Made by a program: the position numbers and the translations under genes. Shown here piece after piece: positions 25,540 to 34,195 of a stretch of DNA of 38,435 bases (within the stretch, counting starts at the first letter, position 1; each line of letters begins with the position of its first letter). The notes under the pieces are model-generated. The model ran no database searches and was not told the origin of the DNA. It saw only the letters and a program-made list of their open reading frames with translations. The DNA comes from Amycolatopsis acididurans (GTDB lineage: Bacteria > Actinomycetota > Actinomycetes > Mycobacteriales > Pseudonocardiaceae), in NCBI RefSeq assembly GCF_012328925.1, contig NZ_JAAXLS010000061.1, forward strand, positions 1-38,435, in the 5' to 3' direction.

Positions 25540-26496
25540 ATGACCGGTGGCGAGGTGCGCGACGGGGTGTCGCTGACCAATCTCGACCAGCCCCTTTTCG
25601 AGGGCGCGGACGCGACGAAACGGGACCTGCTCGACTACCTCGACGCGCTCGCCGGCCGGATCATCCCCGCGCTGCGCGGCCGCCCGCTGTCGGTCATCCG
25701 CGTGCTGCGCGGGCAGGACCCGTTCATGCAGAAGAACCTGCCGAAGTACGCGCCGGACTGGATTTCCCGGGTGAGCATGTGGGCCGGGTCGTCGCACCGC
25801 CAGATCGCCTACGCGCTGTGCGACGACCGGCCGACGCTGCTGTGGTTCGGCAACCAGCGTGCGATCGAGTACCACCCGGCGCTGGTACGTGCCGGCCAGC
25901 CGGACCTGCCGACCCATCTGGTGCTCGACCTCGACCCGCCGGAAGGCGACGACTCGTTCCGGCCGGCGGTCAAGGCCGCGCAGCTGGTGCGGCAGGCGCT
26001 CGCCGACTCCGGTCTGCGCGGCGCGGTCAAGACGAGCGGGGCCAAGGGAGTGCACGTGTTCGTGCCGATCGAGGGAGCGGGCGCGGAGGAGGCCGCGGCG
26101 GCGACACGCGCGCTCGCGGCGCGCGCGGAACGGCTCGATCCCGTGCTCGCCACGACGGCGTTCATCCGGGAAGACCGCGGCGGCAAGGTGTTCCTGGATT
26201 CGACGAGGGCGGGTGGCGGCACCGTCGTGTCGGTGTACAGCCCGCGGGTCCGGCCCGGACTTCCGGTCTCACACCCGGTTCCATGGTCCGATTTGGACAG
26301 CGTCTCGCCGCGCGATTTCACGTTGCGTGCGGTCACCGGGTCCATTGGGGACAGTGATCCGTGGACCGAGCTGATGCCCGCGCCGCAGCGGGTGCCCGCG
26401 GACCTGATCGAGGAAGGACGAGCGATCCCGATCGCCCGCGTGCAGGCCATGCACGAAGGCAAGCGGCGGGCGAGGGCCCGGCGGAACTCGGGCTGA
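25540..26496 (+). CDS. Stand-alone LigD-type primase-polymerase
   Basis: A 318-residue archaeo-eukaryotic primase-like polymerase equivalent to the polymerase domain of LigD. The metal-binding pair is in LVLDLDPPEGDD, the nucleotide loop is KTSGAKGVHVFVPI, and a third Asp lies in VFLDSTRAGGGTVVSVYSPR. In NHEJ such enzymes fill gaps and add ribonucleotides at breaks. No ligase, nuclease domain or Ku gene is in the window. I prefer the ATG at 25540 (GGTGA just upstream) over an in-frame GTG at 25522. Confidence 0.9.
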   Translation: MTGGEVRDGVSLTNLDQPLFEGADATKRDLLDYLDALAGRIIPALRGRPLSVIRVLRGQDPFMQKNLPKYAPDWISRVSMWAGSSHRQIAYALCDDRPTLLWFGNQRAIEYHPALVRAGQPDLPTHLVLDLDPPEGDDSFRPAVKAAQLVRQALADSGLRGAVKTSGAKGVHVFVPIEGAGAEEAAAATRALAARAERLDPVLATTAFIREDRGGKVFLDSTRAGGGTVVSVYSPRVRPGLPVSHPVPWSDLDSVSPRDFTLRAVTGSIGDSDPWTELMPAPQRVPADLIEEGRAIPIARVQAMHEGKRRARARRNSG

Positions 26497-26519
26497 AAGC
26501 CGTTGTCCCGCCGGGAACC

Positions 26520-27110
26520 TCAGGCCAGGTTGGCGTAGACGATGATGTTGTCCACGTAACTGTGCTCGGCGTGGTCGAACGCGCCACCGCAGGTGATGAG
26601 GCGCAGCTGCGGCTTGTCCGTGTTGCCGTACACGGCGTCGGCCGGGAACTGGTCCTTGGGCACCTGGATCTTGTGGTCGACGACGAACTTGACGTCCTTG
26701 CCGTCGCTGCGGGTCACGTGGATCTCGTCGCCGGGCACCAGATCCTTGAGCCGGTAGAAGATCCCGGGCTGGTGGTTGCCGTCCACGTGGCCGAGGATGA
26801 TCGCCGGGCCGGTGTCGCCAGGCACGGGGGAAAGCCGGTACCAGGCCGCCTGCATCGGTTCCGCCGCGGGCGGCACCGCGATCTGGCCGTCCTTGTTGAT
26901 GGCGACCGAGATCAGCGAGGATTCGGCGGCGATCTTCGGGATCCGGACCTCGGTCGGGCGGAGCTTGTCGTACGGCTTGGTCACCGAGACCGAAGTCGGA
27001 ACGGCGGGGGCGGCCTTGGTGTCACCGGAGCCGCCGCAGCCGGTCAGCGCGAGGGAGAGCAGCAGGGCGGCCGCGACGGCGCGGCCACCCTGCCGGACGA
27101 TGTTCCGCAT
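26520..27110 (-). CDS. Class F-type sortase, predicted lipoprotein
   Basis: A 196-residue exported protein. The signal peptide ends in the lipobox LALTGCGGS with C25 as the lipidation site. The sortase core follows with catalytic H108 (ILGHVDG) and C174 (LITCGGAFD), and a closing strand YVDNIIVYA. The conserved Arg that usually follows the Cys is not obvious (SYVDN here), so catalytic competence is not certain. The ATG is 4 nt after the stop of the upstream Ser/Thr-rich exported protein, so the two form an operon. Actinobacterial class F sortases are common and mostly of unknown substrate. Confidence 0.85.
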   Translation of the reverse strand: MRNIVRQGGRAVAAALLLSLALTGCGGSGDTKAAPAVPTSVSVTKPYDKLRPTEVRIPKIAAESSLISVAINKDGQIAVPPAAEPMQAAWYRLSPVPGDTGPAIILGHVDGNHQPGIFYRLKDLVPGDEIHVTRSDGKDVKFVVDHKIQVPKDQFPADAVYGNTDKPQLRLITCGGAFDHAEHSYVDNIIVYANLA

Positions 27111-27114
27111 CAGG

Positions 27115-27834
27115 TCAGAACCGCGCGGTCCCGCCGAAACCGGTCTCGACACCGGCCTTGGGCGCGAAGGCCACCTGGGCCTTGCCGCCGTTGCCGGCCT
27201 GCCACGCACCGGTGTCGCTCGAACCCGCACCCGGCGCGATCGCGCCGCCGCCCGGGGCGCTGCCGCCGCCGGCCTTCGGGCATTCCCAGGTCGCCTGGAT
27301 GTTGTCGGCGAAGGACACGCCCTCGTGCAACTGGACGAGGTAGTCCCAGTAGCGGCCGTCCTGCTCCTCCTGGTACGGGCCATCGGTCACGTCGAACTGC
27401 GGCGAGGCGAACCCGGTCGGCTGACCGCCCGCGCACGCGATGGTCACGAAGACGGTGCCGTTGCCGAGATCGAAACCATAGGCGGTGTCGTCGACGTACT
27501 TCTCCGGCGGGAAGGTCGGGGCGTCGGTCTGCGACCCGCTGGTCTCCGTCGGTTTGCTCGACTCGGTCGTCTCCGCCGAGGTCGAGCTGGTGGCGGCCGG
27601 AGCCGAGGTGGTGCTGCTGCTCTCGTCCGTGGCGGGCGCGCTGGTCTGGCTTTCCGTCGCGCTGCTCGACGTGGTCGAGGCCTGCGAACTGGTGGTCTCG
27701 GACGTGGTGTCCGTGGCCGAGCTGGGAGTCGCGGCAGGGCCGGTCTCCTGAGCGATGGCGGCCGGTGCCGCCACGAAGGTGATCAAGGCGCCGGCCAGAA
27801 CAACGGCCGCGAGACGCCCCAACGGCTTACGCAA
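27115..27834 (-). CDS. Exported Ser/Thr-rich protein paired with the sortase
   Basis: A 239-residue protein of unknown family. The signal peptide (RKPLGRLAAVVLAGALITF, cleavage after APAAIAQ) is followed by about 85 residues dominated by Ser, Thr, Ala and Glu, probably a cell-wall-spanning or O-glycosylated stalk. A C-terminal domain of about 125 residues has two cysteines (TIACAGG and TWECPKA) that could form a disulfide, and a glycine-rich end. No LPxTG motif or C-terminal membrane anchor is present. I prefer the TTG start at 27834 because GGAG lies 6 nt upstream; a GTG at 27873 would add 13 residues. Confidence 0.7.
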   Translation of the reverse strand: MRKPLGRLAAVVLAGALITFVAAPAAIAQETGPAATPSSATDTTSETTSSQASTTSSSATESQTSAPATDESSSTTSAPAATSSTSAETTESSKPTETSGSQTDAPTFPPEKYVDDTAYGFDLGNGTVFVTIACAGGQPTGFASPQFDVTDGPYQEEQDGRYWDYLVQLHEGVSFADNIQATWECPKAGGGSAPGGGAIAPGAGSSDTGAWQAGNGGKAQVAFAPKAGVETGFGGTARF

Positions 27835-27897
27835 AATGCGCTCCAAATGAAATAGGCGCGCGGTGACCCCCACCGCAGCGCATCCCAGTCACCACAC

Positions 27898-27975
27898 TTT
27901 TGAGTGACGCGGCAATCCTGCCGTAAACGGAGTGCAAAGTACCAACGGGGATCCGGTGATTAAAAGCACTCAAAA
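27898..27975. promoter_or_regulatory. Inverted repeat in the promoter region of the exported-protein operon
   Basis: TTTTGAGTG (27898-27906) and CACTCAAAA (27967-27975) are perfect 9-bp inverted copies 60 nt apart, in an AT-rich stretch unlike the surrounding sequence. They could be paired operators. Their wide spacing argues against a terminator. Confidence 0.35.
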
Positions 27976-27990
27976 AGGGTGTAACGCCCG

Positions 27991-28022
27991 ACTATAGAGC
28001 GGCGATTATCGGATTCGGTCAA
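27991..28022 (-). promoter_or_regulatory. Possible promoter of the exported protein/sortase operon
   Basis: On the minus strand TTGACC (28022-28017) and TATAGT (27996-27991) are near-consensus -35 and -10 boxes, but the 20-nt spacer is long. If used, the leader would be about 150 nt and would contain the 9-bp inverted repeat. The rest of 27835-28082 shows no gene. Confidence 0.35.
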
Positions 28023-28082
28023 CAAATAGTAACAGAAAAACTGAGGGAATGGCCATCGCCGCTCTGGGTGGAAAATCTCGGT

Positions 28083-29107
28083 TCACCGTGGATTTTGGAA
28101 AATTGGCACCAGGGCTGTCGCGAGCAGCTCGTAGGACCGGCGCCGGTCCGCGTGGTGGTACACCGGCGTGGTCACCATGAGCTCATCCGCCGCGGTTGCG
28201 TCGAGGACGCTGCGCAGACGTTCGGCAAGAGTCTCCGGGCTTCCGGTGAGGACACTGCCACTGTGCGCCGCGATCTCGGCACGGTCGTCGTCGGTATAGG
28301 AGTAGTCCGCCGCGTCCTCGGGGGTCGGCAGCTGGATGCGGTTGCCGCGCACCTGGCTGAGCACCTTGAGCCGGGTCGAACCGGCGAGCCATTCGGCGCG
28401 CGCGTCGTCCTCCGCGGCGATGGCGGACACGCTGACCAGGACCGTCGGCGCCGCGGCCCGCGCGGAGGGGCGGAACCGGTCGCGGTAGACGCGCGTAGCC
28501 CGCGCCGCTGCGCCGGGGTTGAGGTGGTGGGCGAAGGCGTACGGCAACCCGAGGTCGGCGGCCAGTTGGGCGCTGGTGGTGGTCGAACCGAGCAACCACA
28601 GCGGCGGAGCGTTGCCTCCGGCCGCGGGAATCGCTTTGACCTGCGCGTCCTCCGGCGGGTCGAGGTAGCTCTGGAGTTCCTCGACCTGACGGCGGAACGG
28701 TTTCGCGGCCCGCTCGGCAGGCGGGCGGACCGCGTCCACCGCGGGACCCGTCCGCCAGGCGCACGACCGAGGCCGAGGTCGATCCGCCCGGGATGCAGCG
28801 CTTCGAGCGTGCCGAACTGCTCGGCGATCACCAGTGGGCTGTGGTTGGGCAGCAGCACCCCGCCCGCGCCGACCCGCAGGTTCCGGGTGACGGCCGCGAG
28901 CTGGCCGACGAGGACCGCGGGCGCGCAACCGGCGACGCCGCGCATGCCGTGGTGTTCGGGCACCCAGTACCGGTGGTAGCCCAGCTCGTCGGCAAGGCAC
29001 GCGAGATCGACGGTGTTGCGCAGCGCCTCCCGCACCGTGGCCCCGCGCACGATCGGCGAGGTGTCGAGGACCGAGAGGCGCACCGTGCCGGCGATTCTGT
29101 CGCACAT
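28083..29107 (-). pseudogene. LLM-class flavin-dependent oxidoreductase, frameshifted
   Basis: A bacterial luciferase-like monooxygenase of about 340 residues split over two frames. The N-terminal part (SVLDTSPIVRG, RYWVPEHHGM, GAGGVLLPNHSPLVIAEQFG, RIDLGLGRAPG) is in one frame. The C-terminal part (AVDAVRPP, LWLLGSTTTSAQLAADLGLP, YSYTDDDRAEIAAHS, DELMVTTPVYHHADRRRSYE) is in another. The switch is at about 28751-28756; one extra base after the GGCGG there (for example GGCGGG) would restore a continuous product. The start may be the ATG at 29107 or the GTG at 29083, which gives the usual RLSVLD N-terminus. Real mutation and sequencing error cannot be told apart from this sequence alone. Confidence 0.8.
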
Positions 29108-29283
29108 GCCCTCAGCCGCCCGTCGACGACAAGCGTTCGGCGAACAAGTGGTACCCCCGGGTCACCATCCGTTCAGATTACCGGCTACCAGGGTGTGCGG
29201 CCCGACACCTTTCGTCCGAAGTGGACAGCACGGCTAGGCAAGGCCCACTGAGGGGCCGTTCGACTGACGCGCAGCCACACCGA

Positions 29284-29915
29284 TTACCGCCGCCAGGTCA
29301 CGGCCTTCGACCCCGCGTCGCCGTAGGGCTCGTCGGTGTAGGCCAGCGACGTGATGGGGTCGGTCGGACTGCCGATGTACAGTCGGCAATCCTCGAAAAC
29401 CGCGCCCACCGTGGAAAAGTCGTCGGGTGCCGAGGTGGCGCTGTCGCATCCGGTGACGTCCGTCCGCCGGCCGCCGATGATCGTGCCGGGCCAGCCGCCG
29501 CTGCGCGTGGTGGGATCCAGCGTCACGGGGAGAATGTCGGCGAAGTTCAGGCCGTCGAGGTTCTCCAACTTCGTGCGCACGAAGAAGAATGTCTTGCCCC
29601 TCACCTTTGCCTTGTCCTCGTCCTTCAGCGGCAGGTTGTCGATGTCCTCGTCTTGTCGTACAAGCTGTAGAACGGGATCACGGCCTGTTGCCCGAACTTC
29701 AGTTTCGTGCCCGGCTTCGTCGTGCGGTCGGTCAGCTCCAGCGTCGGCGTCACTGTGAGGTACGGCTTGGACGGCGTGGTCGTCACCACCGGATCCGGCG
29801 CCCTGGTCGACGACGCTCCCGACACGTCCAGCCCGGCCGTCCCGACCGCGCTGCACCCCGCACTGACGACGGCGATCCCTGCCAGAACGCCAAGATTTCT
29901 GATCCACTTACGCAC
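29284..29915 (-). pseudogene. Hypothetical lipoprotein, frameshifted
   Basis: A protein of about 210 residues with no family I recognise. The GTG at 29915 gives a lipoprotein signal peptide (RKWIRNLGVLAGIAVVSAGCS, Cys about residue 21) followed by a Ser/Thr/Pro-rich linker. The frame breaks near 29650-29656: the N-terminal frame ends soon after SLYDKT, while the C-terminal frame continues as DEDIDNLPLKDEDKAKV to the stop at 29284. Adding one G after AAG restores SLYDKDEDIDN. The C-terminal half (KTFFFVRTKLENLDG) looks well conserved in composition, so the break is recent or artefactual. Confidence 0.7.
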
Positions 29916-29988
29916 GTCGCGCTCGGAACGCTCACGTACGCGATCCCCCGCGACCGCGATCGTCACCGACGTCTGGCGCATGAGCCGG

Positions 29989-30714
29989 TCACGACTTGGT
30001 GGGTGCTGTCTCCGCGTTGTACTCGTCGTGGAAGCGGATCCAGGAGCTGTCGCCCGCGGTCATGCTGTTCGTGTCGTCCTCCTGGCGCCCCAAGGGAGTC
30101 ACGTCGAGCAGGTGGTACATCGGCAGAAAGATGTCCAGCCCGACGAAATAGGTCGAGTAGGAGTGCAGAATCTGACCGTCGTCGTTGAAGAACACGCTCA
30201 GGCCGGGCATCTCTCCGCGAATTCCGACCGTCCGATAGTTGTAGTACGAGTGACCTTGATCGGGGTCCAACGTGACGTGGTAGTCCTGGTTGAAGTCACT
30301 GCCATAAGACGAAACCCACGGAAATTCCCACCCCATGCGCTTCTTGAACGATTCGAGTTTGGCCAGCGGGGCACGCGAGACGGCCACGAACGATGTGTCC
30401 CGGGCCGTCAGATGGACCAGGCCACCGGCCAGGTTGTCCATCACGCAGGAGCAGTGCTTACAGCCCGCGTTCCAGTCGGGGTGGAACATGAAGTGGTACA
30501 CGATCAACTGGCGCCGCCCGTCGAAAAGATCTCCGAGGGCGGCCCGGCCGTTCGGCCCGTCGAAAATGTACTCCTTGTCGACCTTGACCATGGGCAGTTC
30601 ACGCCGCGCCTCGGCCAACGCGTAACGTTGCCGGGTGAATTCCTTTTCCTTGACGAGGAATTCTGTGCGCGCCGCCAGCCATTCGTCCCGCGTCACGATT
30701 TTGGGGTGGAACAC
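29989..30714 (-). CDS. DUF899 thioredoxin-fold protein
   Basis: A 241-residue protein of the DUF899 family. Typical features are the N-terminal VTRDEWLAARTEFLVKEKEF, the strand LIVYHFMFHPDWNAGC, and the cysteine cluster CKHCSC, which resembles a thioredoxin-type active site. The middle SRAPLAKLESFKKRMGWEFP and the end DGQILHSYSTYF are also family signatures. The reaction is unknown; redox function is inferred from the fold. The start is GTG at 30714 with GGAG 8 nt upstream. Confidence 0.88.
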   Translation of the reverse strand: MFHPKIVTRDEWLAARTEFLVKEKEFTRQRYALAEARRELPMVKVDKEYIFDGPNGRAALGDLFDGRRQLIVYHFMFHPDWNAGCKHCSCVMDNLAGGLVHLTARDTSFVAVSRAPLAKLESFKKRMGWEFPWVSSYGSDFNQDYHVTLDPDQGHSYYNYRTVGIRGEMPGLSVFFNDDGQILHSYSTYFVGLDIFLPMYHLLDVTPLGRQEDDTNSMTAGDSSWIRFHDEYNAETAPTKS

Positions 30715-30811
30715 TCATCCGCTCCTTCTTGTAGGCACTGCCGAGCAGGGTCGATCGTGTGCAGCGATGACCGGCACGGCCTACTCGAGACCGTGCCGGG
30801 TGGATGTGGTC

Positions 30812-31150
30812 CTAGCCGACCTCGCCGACCGTACTGGACACGTCCGCGGCAGCCCGCGTTCCCCGGTTGAGCGGCGTCAACTCGCCGACCTCGACCGCGC
30901 CGCCTTCGGCCAGCATCGGGCAGTCCTTGGCGAGCGCGACCGCGGCATCCAGATTCTCGGCGGTGACCAGCGTGTAGCCGCCCAACTGGGTGCCCGCATC
31001 CTCGCCCAGGGTGTGACGCGTGAAGACGGGGTTGCCGCGGTCGGCCAGGTTCTCGCCGAGCCGGTCGAACCAGGCGGTCCAGGCCGCCGCGGCCTCGGCG
31101 GACCCCATGTAGCCGGCGGGCACCCGGTTGACGATCACGTAGGTAGGCAC
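30812..31150 (-). CDS. YCII-family protein next to an ECF sigma factor
   Basis: A 112-residue YciI/DGPF-domain protein (YVIVNRVPAGYMGS, then LGEDAGTQLGGYTLVTAENL and LAKDCPMLAEGGAVEVGEL). Members often sit beside ECF sigma genes in Actinobacteria and their biochemical role is mostly unknown. The GTG at 31150 has a GAGGAG ribosome site about 9 nt upstream; the open frame further upstream lacks one. It is divergent from the sigma factor with 111 nt between. Confidence 0.85.
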   Translation of the reverse strand: MPTYVIVNRVPAGYMGSAEAAAAWTAWFDRLGENLADRGNPVFTRHTLGEDAGTQLGGYTLVTAENLDAAVALAKDCPMLAEGGAVEVGELTPLNRGTRAAADVSSTVGEVG

Positions 31151-31261
31151 GATGTCAGCTCCTCGAGTCGAATTCCGGCCGGCAGCGCCGACCACTCATC
31201 CATGCAGACACCGCACTGCTGGCAAACTGGGCGGCACGCGGCGAAGAAACACGGAGACCAG

Positions 31262-32278
31262 ATGAGCACGAGCCTGATCAGGCTCGCTCGCAGCGGCGAC
31301 GAGGCAGCGTTTCGCGAACTCGCCGACGCCTACCGGGCGGAGCTACACGTGCACTGCTACCGCATGCTGGGCTCGGTGCAGGATGCCGAGGACGCGTTGC
31401 AGGAGACGCTGGTCGCGGCTTGGCGCGGGCTCGCGTCCTTCCAGGAACGAGCGTCGGTGCGCACCTGGCTGTACCGGATCGCGACGAACCGCTGCCTGAA
31501 CATGCTGCGCTCGGCCCGCCGGCAGCCCGCCAACGCTCCGTTCCCTCCCGGCATTGATCTGCCGGAGCCCACCCGGCTCGGCGAGGTCACATGGCTCGAA
31601 CCGTATCCGGATGCGTGGCTGCCCGGCGGTGGCGCCGACACCGCGCCTGGTCCGGCGGCACGGTACGAGGCGAAGGAAACGATCTCGCTCGCGTTCGTCA
31701 CGGCCATCCAGTTGCTGCCGGCCCGCCAGCGTGCGGTGCTCATCCTCCGCGACGTACTCGACTTTCCCGCCGCTGAAGTGGCACGCCTTCTCGACACTAC
31801 AGAGCAGTCGGTGACCAGCGCGTTGAAACGCGCCCGCGCCACCCTCCGCAACAACTCCCCGGCCGACAGGACACCCCCGCCTGCACCGGACTCAGCGGCC
31901 GAGCGGGAACTGGTCGGCCGGTTCACGACAGCCCTGGAATCCGGCGACGTCGACGGCCTGGTGTCACTGCTCGCCGACGACGTGCGGCTCGCCATGCCGC
32001 CGATGCCGCTCGAGTACCAGGGACGTGACCTGGCCGCGCGGTTCCACGCGGCGCTCACCTTCCGGGACGGTCGCACCTACCGAGTCGTGCCGACCAGGGC
32101 CAACGGCCAGCTCGCGTTCGGCGTGTACCTGGTCACCCCTGCCCAGCCTGTGGCGCAGGCGAACGGCCTCATGGTGCTCACCCTCGCCGGCGACACGATC
32201 ACCGCGATGACCCGATTCGAGCCCACCGTCTTCGGGGCATTCGGACTGCCCTCGACGCTACCGCCTGGCCTTGTTTAG
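31262..32278 (+). CDS. ECF sigma factor with C-terminal SnoaL-like domain
   Basis: A 338-residue sigma factor of the SigX5/TIGR02960 type. Region 2 is at about 8-80 (HVHCYRMLGSVQDAEDALQE, RTWLYRIATNRCLNML). Region 4 is at about 140-195 (LPARQRAVLILRDVLDFPAAEVARLLDTTEQSVTSALKRAR). An NTF2/SnoaL-like domain fills the C-terminal third and in this class modulates sigma activity in place of an anti-sigma factor. The ATG has GGAGA 6 nt upstream. The divergent YCII gene is a usual partner. Its end overlaps the convergent methyltransferase gene by 21 nt. Confidence 0.92.
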   Translation: MSTSLIRLARSGDEAAFRELADAYRAELHVHCYRMLGSVQDAEDALQETLVAAWRGLASFQERASVRTWLYRIATNRCLNMLRSARRQPANAPFPPGIDLPEPTRLGEVTWLEPYPDAWLPGGGADTAPGPAARYEAKETISLAFVTAIQLLPARQRAVLILRDVLDFPAAEVARLLDTTEQSVTSALKRARATLRNNSPADRTPPPAPDSAAERELVGRFTTALESGDVDGLVSLLADDVRLAMPPMPLEYQGRDLAARFHAALTFRDGRTYRVVPTRANGQLAFGVYLVTPAQPVAQANGLMVLTLAGDTITAMTRFEPTVFGAFGLPSTLPPGLV

Positions 32279-33178
32279 GGCGCCACTGACGTAGAGCACG
32301 CCGCCCATGCGCAAGTCGTCGTTCTTCAGCGGCAGAAGATCGTTGGCAGCCAACAGGTCTCGGACGCTGATCGCGGTAAGAGCCCAGCCGCGAGCTGCCA
32401 GGTAGGGAGCAGCTTCGTTGCGCTCACCGAAATAGCGCAGCCGTGCGTGGTCAAGATCGAAACCGTACGCACGCCAGCGTTCGGTGATGCGGTCCAAGCC
32501 TTCCTTCGTCTTCTCGTCGTCGCCGGATCGCGGGTTCGGCCTGCTCTCGGTGGCCACCCGGCTACCCGGCGCGCTGAGTTCGGTGATCGTGTCCAGCAGG
32601 CTGTCCTGCGCCTCGGGCGGCAGGTAGCCCAGCAGGCCTTCGGCGCTCCACGCGGTCGGCCGGGCTGGGTCGAATCCGGCGGTGCGCAGCGCGGCGGGCC
32701 AGTCGTCGCGCAGATCGACGGCGGCCACCCTGAGGTCGGCGGTGGGCGCGGCGCCCAACTCGGCCAGTGTGCGGGTCTTGAACTCGATGACCTGTGGCTG
32801 GTCGACTTCGTACACCGCTGTCCCGGCCGGCCAGGGCAGCCGGTAAGCGCGGGAATCCAGCCCGGAGGCGAGGATCACGGCCTGCGCGATGCCCGCCTTC
32901 GTCGCGTCGAGGAAGAACTCGTCGTAGAACTTGGTTCGCACCTTGGCGCCGTCGATCGCCGCCTGCCCGACCAACTCGTCGGGGCTCATCTCGCCGGCCG
33001 CCAGCCGGGTGAGGACATCGACACCGACCGCACGCACGAGCGGTTCGGCGAAGGGATCGTCGATGAGCGGCCGATCCGCACGGCTGGCTATCGCCCGCGC
33101 CGTGGCGGCCATGGTGGCCGTCGCGCCGACACTGGATGCCAGGTCCCAGGTGTCCCCGTCCTGCCTGGTGGAACTCAT
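32258..33178 (-). CDS. SAM-dependent methyltransferase, LCMT-like (TIGR00027 type)
   Basis: A 306-residue protein of the actinobacterial PPM/leucine carboxyl methyltransferase-like family. Signatures are RPLIDDPFAEPLVRAVG, TKFYDEFF, the SAM-binding VILASGLDSRAYRL, VYEVDQPQVIEFK, and WSAEGLLGYLP. The methyl acceptor is unknown in this large family. Only the downstream end overlaps a neighbour (21 nt, convergent with the sigma gene). Confidence 0.9.
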   Translation of the reverse strand: MSSTRQDGDTWDLASSVGATATMAATARAIASRADRPLIDDPFAEPLVRAVGVDVLTRLAAGEMSPDELVGQAAIDGAKVRTKFYDEFFLDATKAGIAQAVILASGLDSRAYRLPWPAGTAVYEVDQPQVIEFKTRTLAELGAAPTADLRVAAVDLRDDWPAALRTAGFDPARPTAWSAEGLLGYLPPEAQDSLLDTITELSAPGSRVATESRPNPRSGDDEKTKEGLDRITERWRAYGFDLDHARLRYFGERNEAAPYLAARGWALTAISVRDLLAANDLLPLKNDDLRMGGVLYVSGALNKARR

Positions 33179-33207
33179 GTCCACAGTAGACCATACGAGA
33201 CGAAAGC

Positions 33208-33696
33208 TCAGTGGTCGGCTGTTGGCTCGAGAACGAAGACCGATCGCGTGCCGCCCCGGTCGTGAAATGTCCGGTACGCCGGCCAAAGTCGGCCGAGTCG
33301 GGGCCAGTATTGATCCAGTTCATCGTCGGTTGCCGCGTGCGCTGTCACGTCGATCATGTGCCGGCCGATCTGAACCCGGGCGTCCGGTCGGGCACGCAGG
33401 TTGAGGATCCACGGGTTGGGTTTCTCGGAACCCGGATTCACGTTGCACACAACCAGTCGGTCGTCGTCACGGAGGTAGAACAGGGGAACCGTCCGCGCCT
33501 TTCCGGTGCGGCGACCGGTCGTCGTCAGGAGCAGGACCGGTGCGCGGCCGGTAATCGAGAGCCGACCGCCCGTCCGGCGAAGCAGCTGCCGCTGGAGCGG
33601 CGATACGATCCGGCCGATGACGAGCACTCCAGCACGAGTGCTCCCCAGACGTTGGGCGAACCTGGCAACGGCCTCGCCAAACCGATTGAAGCTCAC
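33208..33696 (-). CDS. Deazaflavin (F420)-dependent nitroreductase-family protein
   Basis: A 162-residue DUF385/Ddn-like split-barrel protein. The motif LLLTTTGRRTGKARTVPLFY followed by DRLVVCNVNPGSEKPNPWILNLRA and a final WPAYRTFHDRGGTR is characteristic; the family commonly binds F420H2 and reduces quinones or nitro compounds. I chose the GTG at 33696 because family members begin about here and GGTGAGGG lies just upstream. The reading frame stays open for more than 600 nt further upstream, but that part is made of remnants of other genes. Confidence 0.85.
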   Translation of the reverse strand: MSFNRFGEAVARFAQRLGSTRAGVLVIGRIVSPLQRQLLRRTGGRLSITGRAPVLLLTTTGRRTGKARTVPLFYLRDDDRLVVCNVNPGSEKPNPWILNLRARPDARVQIGRHMIDVTAHAATDDELDQYWPRLGRLWPAYRTFHDRGGTRSVFVLEPTADH

Positions 33697-33759
33697 GCCC
33701 TCACCTTCGGCATCGGCCGCTGACGCTGCCAGGGCCAGAGGTCCCGACGATGGCCCGTC

Positions 33760-34060
33760 GCGAGTTCCCCGCGACCAAGGCCGGCATGGCCCGCTCGAGC
33801 CTGACCGCGGCCGCTGGTCAAGCTGAGCTGTGGCGAGTTCTAGGACGGGCACGGCGAGGGCGGAATGCAGACCGGCGCGGGCGGCGGCACGGGCGAAAAG
33901 GGGCCAGCGACGCTGGGAGGCAGGCGCGGCGAGGTCGTCGGCGAGCGCTTCGCTGGCGGCACGGGTGGCATACGCCGGTTCGACCGGCAGATACCGGCTG
34001 GTCAGGTAGACGGCGACACCCGAGGCACCCAACATCTTCTGGCAGACCGCACCGACATGC
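33760..34060 (-). pseudogene. GAF-domain gene remnant
   Basis: Translation of the minus strand gives a partial GAF domain like those of GAF-ANTAR proteins (VCQKMLGASGVAVYL, then RRWPLFARAAARAGLHSALAVP). It lacks a start, the central conserved loop and any ANTAR part. It lies directly between a PPOX fragment and the nitroreductase gene, which share its open frame or run into it. Confidence 0.5.
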
Positions 34061-34195
34061 CGCAGTGCCACCGGCTCGCCCGGCCGGTGATGACCACGCA
34101 CCACCCGGTGTTCGTCGCGACGTTCAGGTGGTCGACTTCGAACGCCATCACCGTGCCGTCGAGACGGTCCGGCCAGGGCCCGCCTAGCGAGCGCG
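34060..34195 (-). pseudogene. PPOX gene remnant, inverted relative to the intact copy
   Basis: The minus strand encodes PWPDRLDGTVMAFEVDHLN and ATNTGWCVVITGRASRW, which aligns with the centre of the intact PPOX protein at 34315-34725 (PWVRRLDRTVVAFEVDEID, ATHAGWSVVVVGKARLL). Both ends are missing. The fragment is not an exact inverted copy, so it comes from a paralogue or is old. Confidence 0.55.

Noticed and set aside
26497..26519. Terminator hairpin between the polymerase and sortase genes
   Set aside because: The only complementary arms leave a loop of one nucleotide, which cannot fold.
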